The notes under the pieces are model-generated. The model had not been told where the DNA came from and did no database searches. It worked only from the letters and a program-made list of their open reading frames with translations. The translations under genes and the position numbers were made by a program. DNA of 23,003 nucleotides, taken from the NCBI GenBank assembly GCA_964415525.1, contig CAYQAS010000067.1:1-23003 (forward strand), in the 5' to 3' direction. The first letter of the stretch is position 1; every line of letters starts with the position of its first letter. Positions 21,282-23,003 of the stretch are shown here, piece by piece. This DNA comes from CAZPUI01 sp964415525 (lineage in GTDB: Bacteria; Acidobacteriota; Holophagae; Holophagales; Holophagaceae).

Positions 21282-21634
21282 AGCAGCTCCCAGCCCTCGC
21301 CGAGCTCACCCGCATGGTAGAAGCACAGCACGCGGCCGGTATCCCGGGGCACGACGACAAGCCCCATGGCACCCGCCTGCAGCGGGCGCCCTTGGTGGAA
21401 GCCGGTCACGAGCACCACCCGACTTCCGCTGAACCTGCAGGTGCGGGACTGGATCACACGCACCTGAGACGTCCCGTCACAGAACGGCGCATCGCAAGCC
21501 GTACGAACCGCCTGTTTCACATCCTCAGAGGCCGCGCAGGCCAGGAAATGAACAAACACGCGCCGGGCATCTCCTTCTGCCCCTGCCCTCCGGAGCCCTG
21601 ACGGGGCACACTGGAGGGTCAGGACGCCGACCAT
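21278..21634 (-). CDS. Small uncharacterised ORF, divergent from and touching cysS (doubtful)
   Basis: An open frame of 118 residues if started at the ATG at 21634, whose GGAGG site (spacing 6) lies inside the cysS coding region; its start overlaps the cysS ATG (21633-21635). A shorter version begins at GTG 21559 (93 residues). The distal part (EDVKQAVRTACDAPFC; SRVVLVTGFHQG; AGAMGLVVVPRDTG; CFYHAGELGEGWELL) has a protein-like look and GC-rich third positions, but the first 25 residues do not. No family is recognised, and no signal peptide is seen. It fills an otherwise empty 350-base stretch between the thioesterase stop and cysS. The stop codon overlaps the thioesterase stop. Existence is uncertain. 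Confidence 0.42.
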   Translation of the reverse strand: MVGVLTLQCAPSGLRRAGAEGDARRVFVHFLACAASEDVKQAVRTACDAPFCDGTSQVRVIQSRTCRFSGSRVVLVTGFHQGRPLQAGAMGLVVVPRDTGRVLCFYHAGELGEGWELL

Positions 21635-23003
21635 GACCGACCTCCGCACCATCCGCCTCTTCAACACCCTCAGCCGCTCCGTGGAGCCCGTGGTTCCCGT
21701 GGACCCCGGACGCATCCAGGTCTACAACTGCGGCCCAACCATCTACAACTTCGCCCACATCGGCAACCTGCGGACCTTCCTGTTCCAGGACCTCCTCCGC
21801 CGCACCTTCGAGGGCGCGGGCTACGACGTCACCTTCTGCATGAACCTGACGGACGTGGAGGACAAGATCATCCGCGAGAGCCAGAAGGGGTTGCCGGAGA
21901 CCGCCACCAACACCGAGCGCCATGCCGCCATGAAGGCGCACACGGACATCTACGAGGCCGCCTTCCTCGCGGATCTCGACGCCATGGGCATCAAGCGGCC
22001 CACCCACATGCCCCGCGCCACGGATTTCATCCCCCAGATGATCAAGCTCGTGCAGGACCTGGAGACCAAGGGCCTGGCCTATGAGCGGGACGGCAGCGTC
22101 TATTATCGCGTGGCGGGTCTGCCTCACTACGGCTGCCTCGCCCACCTCGACCGCGAGGGCATGAAGTCCGGCGTGAGCGTGGATGCGGACGAATACGACC
22201 GCGAGAGCCTCAGCGATTTCGTGCTCTGGAAGGGCACGAAGCCCGGCGAGCCCAGTTGGGAGAGCCCCTGGGGCCAGGGCCGCCCCGGCTGGCACATCGA
22301 ATGCTCCGCCATGAGCATCGACCTGCTGGGCGAGCGCCTCGACATCCACACTGGCGGCATCGATCTGGTCTTCCCCCATCACGAGAACGAGATCGCCCAG
22401 AGCGAGGGCGCGCTTGGCCACCGCTGGGTGAACCACTGGGTCCACGGCGAGTTCCTGATGGTCGAGGGCGAGAAGATGTCCAAGAGCCTCGGGAACTTCT
22501 ACACGCTGCGCGACCTTCAGGAGAAGGGCGTCGACCCCATCGTCTTCCGTTTCGCCATCCAGTCGAACCACTACCGCAAGCTCTACAACTTCAGCTTCGA
22601 GGGCCTGAAAGCCGCCAAGGCCGGCCTGGACCGCATCCGCCAGTTCCGCCGCCGCATGGAGGAAGACATGGCACCCGCGGGCAGCGGCACCTGGAAGGAA
22701 TCCTCCGATCCGACCGCCCGGGTGGAGAAAGCCCGCGAGGCATTCTGGTCCTCCATCGCCGACGACCTGAACACACCTGAGGCGCTTGCGGCCATCTACA
22801 CCCTCGTCACGGACCTCAATGCCCAGGACGACCGCGCCGCCCTCACCCGCGAAGAGCGCGACATGGTCCTCGCCTTCCTCGATGAGACGAATGCGATCTT
22901 CGAGGGTTGGCCGAAGGAAGTGCAGAACCTCGACGCCGAAGTGGAGGCCCTCATCGAGGCCCGCAAGGCCGCCAAGGCCGCCAAGAACTGGGCCGAGGCC
23001 GAT
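21633..23003 (+). CDS. cysS: Cysteinyl-tRNA synthetase (runs off right edge)
   Basis: A class I aminoacyl-tRNA synthetase that charges tRNA-Cys. 457 residues are in the window and the frame remains open at the end; full proteins are about 460-500. The catalytic HIGH-type motif is HIGN within YNCGPTIYNFAHIGNLR. The zinc ligands are the Cys of NCGPT, the Cys of GWHIECSAMS and the His pair of FPHHENE. KMSKSLGN is present near residue 290. The C-terminal helical region (DDLNTPEALAAIYTLV; FLDETNAIFE) is typical. AGGA lies about 8 bases before the ATG. No sign of damage; only the extreme C-terminus is missing. Confidence 0.97.
   Translation, partial: MTDLRTIRLFNTLSRSVEPVVPVDPGRIQVYNCGPTIYNFAHIGNLRTFLFQDLLRRTFEGAGYDVTFCMNLTDVEDKIIRESQKGLPETATNTERHAAMKAHTDIYEAAFLADLDAMGIKRPTHMPRATDFIPQMIKLVQDLETKGLAYERDGSVYYRVAGLPHYGCLAHLDREGMKSGVSVDADEYDRESLSDFVLWKGTKPGEPSWESPWGQGRPGWHIECSAMSIDLLGERLDIHTGGIDLVFPHHENEIAQSEGALGHRWVNHWVHGEFLMVEGEKMSKSLGNFYTLRDLQEKGVDPIVFRFAIQSNHYRKLYNFSFEGLKAAKAGLDRIRQFRRRMEEDMAPAGSGTWKESSDPTARVEKAREAFWSSIADDLNTPEALAAIYTLVTDLNAQDDRAALTREERDMVLAFLDETNAIFEGWPKEVQNLDAEVEALIEARKAAKAAKNWAEAD

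Noticed and set aside
1..23003. Search for CRISPR repeats, tRNA/rRNA genes, transposases, integrases or phage genes
   Set aside because: None found by eye on either strand; Uma2 is the only candidate for a mobile or accessory gene.

Overview
The window is high-GC bacterial chromosomal DNA, densely packed with ordinary-looking coding sequence. No gene-free stretch exceeds about 170 bases, and I see no tRNA, rRNA, CRISPR array, insertion sequence or phage gene. The two-membrane secretory features (an outer-membrane-barrel-like protein, many signal peptides), the FIST/hybrid-kinase pair, the zinc-finger/HEAT anti-sigma factor and the von Willebrand (Bat) cluster suggest a Gram-negative, possibly Acidobacteriota of the Holophaga/Geothrix type. 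That placement is inference from gene content; no marker gene was compared. A 100-N gap flanked by identical 55-base ends shows this is a draft, probably k-mer-based, assembly.

Region 1 (1-4940). Leftward genes for adenosine deaminase (cut by the window edge) and a Fur-family regulator face a rightward run: a tautomerase-like/winged-helix fusion, chorismate synthase (aroC) and a HemY-like protoporphyrinogen oxidase. A 12-base perfect palindrome overlaps the -35 of a good promoter in the divergent region. A convergent secreted PAP2-family protein closes the block.

Region 2 (4941-8401). A GntR/YtrA-type repressor, an ABC ATPase and a large permease overlap by 4 bases each. They sit behind a promoter whose -10 region is covered by an inverted repeat, the layout of a self-repressed exporter operon. 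The permease carries about 400 residues of predicted extracytoplasmic, propeller-like sequence after its membrane part.

Region 3 (8466-11146). A FIST-domain sensor protein overlaps a hybrid histidine kinase that has no recognisable sensor domain of its own, so the two probably form a split receptor.

Region 4 (11282-18821, plus 18859-19638). Leftward: an ECF sigma factor, a zinc-finger anti-sigma factor with HEAT-like repeats, and a large single-pass membrane protein of unknown function. Rightward and divergent: a Bat (Bacteroides aerotolerance)-type cluster made of a DUF58 protein, a BatD-position membrane protein, BatA, and a BatB fused to a BatC-like TPR/proline-rich tail, followed by a barrel-like outer-membrane protein. 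A leftward Uma2-family nuclease-like gene splits the cluster after DUF58. No MoxR ATPase is in the window. Shared control of the two arms by the ECF sigma factor is a testable idea, not shown.

Region 5 (19639-23003). A periplasmic thioredoxin-like protein, a small secreted protein, a YbgC-like thioesterase interrupted only by the assembly gap, a doubtful small leftward ORF, and cysteinyl-tRNA synthetase (cysS), which runs off the right edge.
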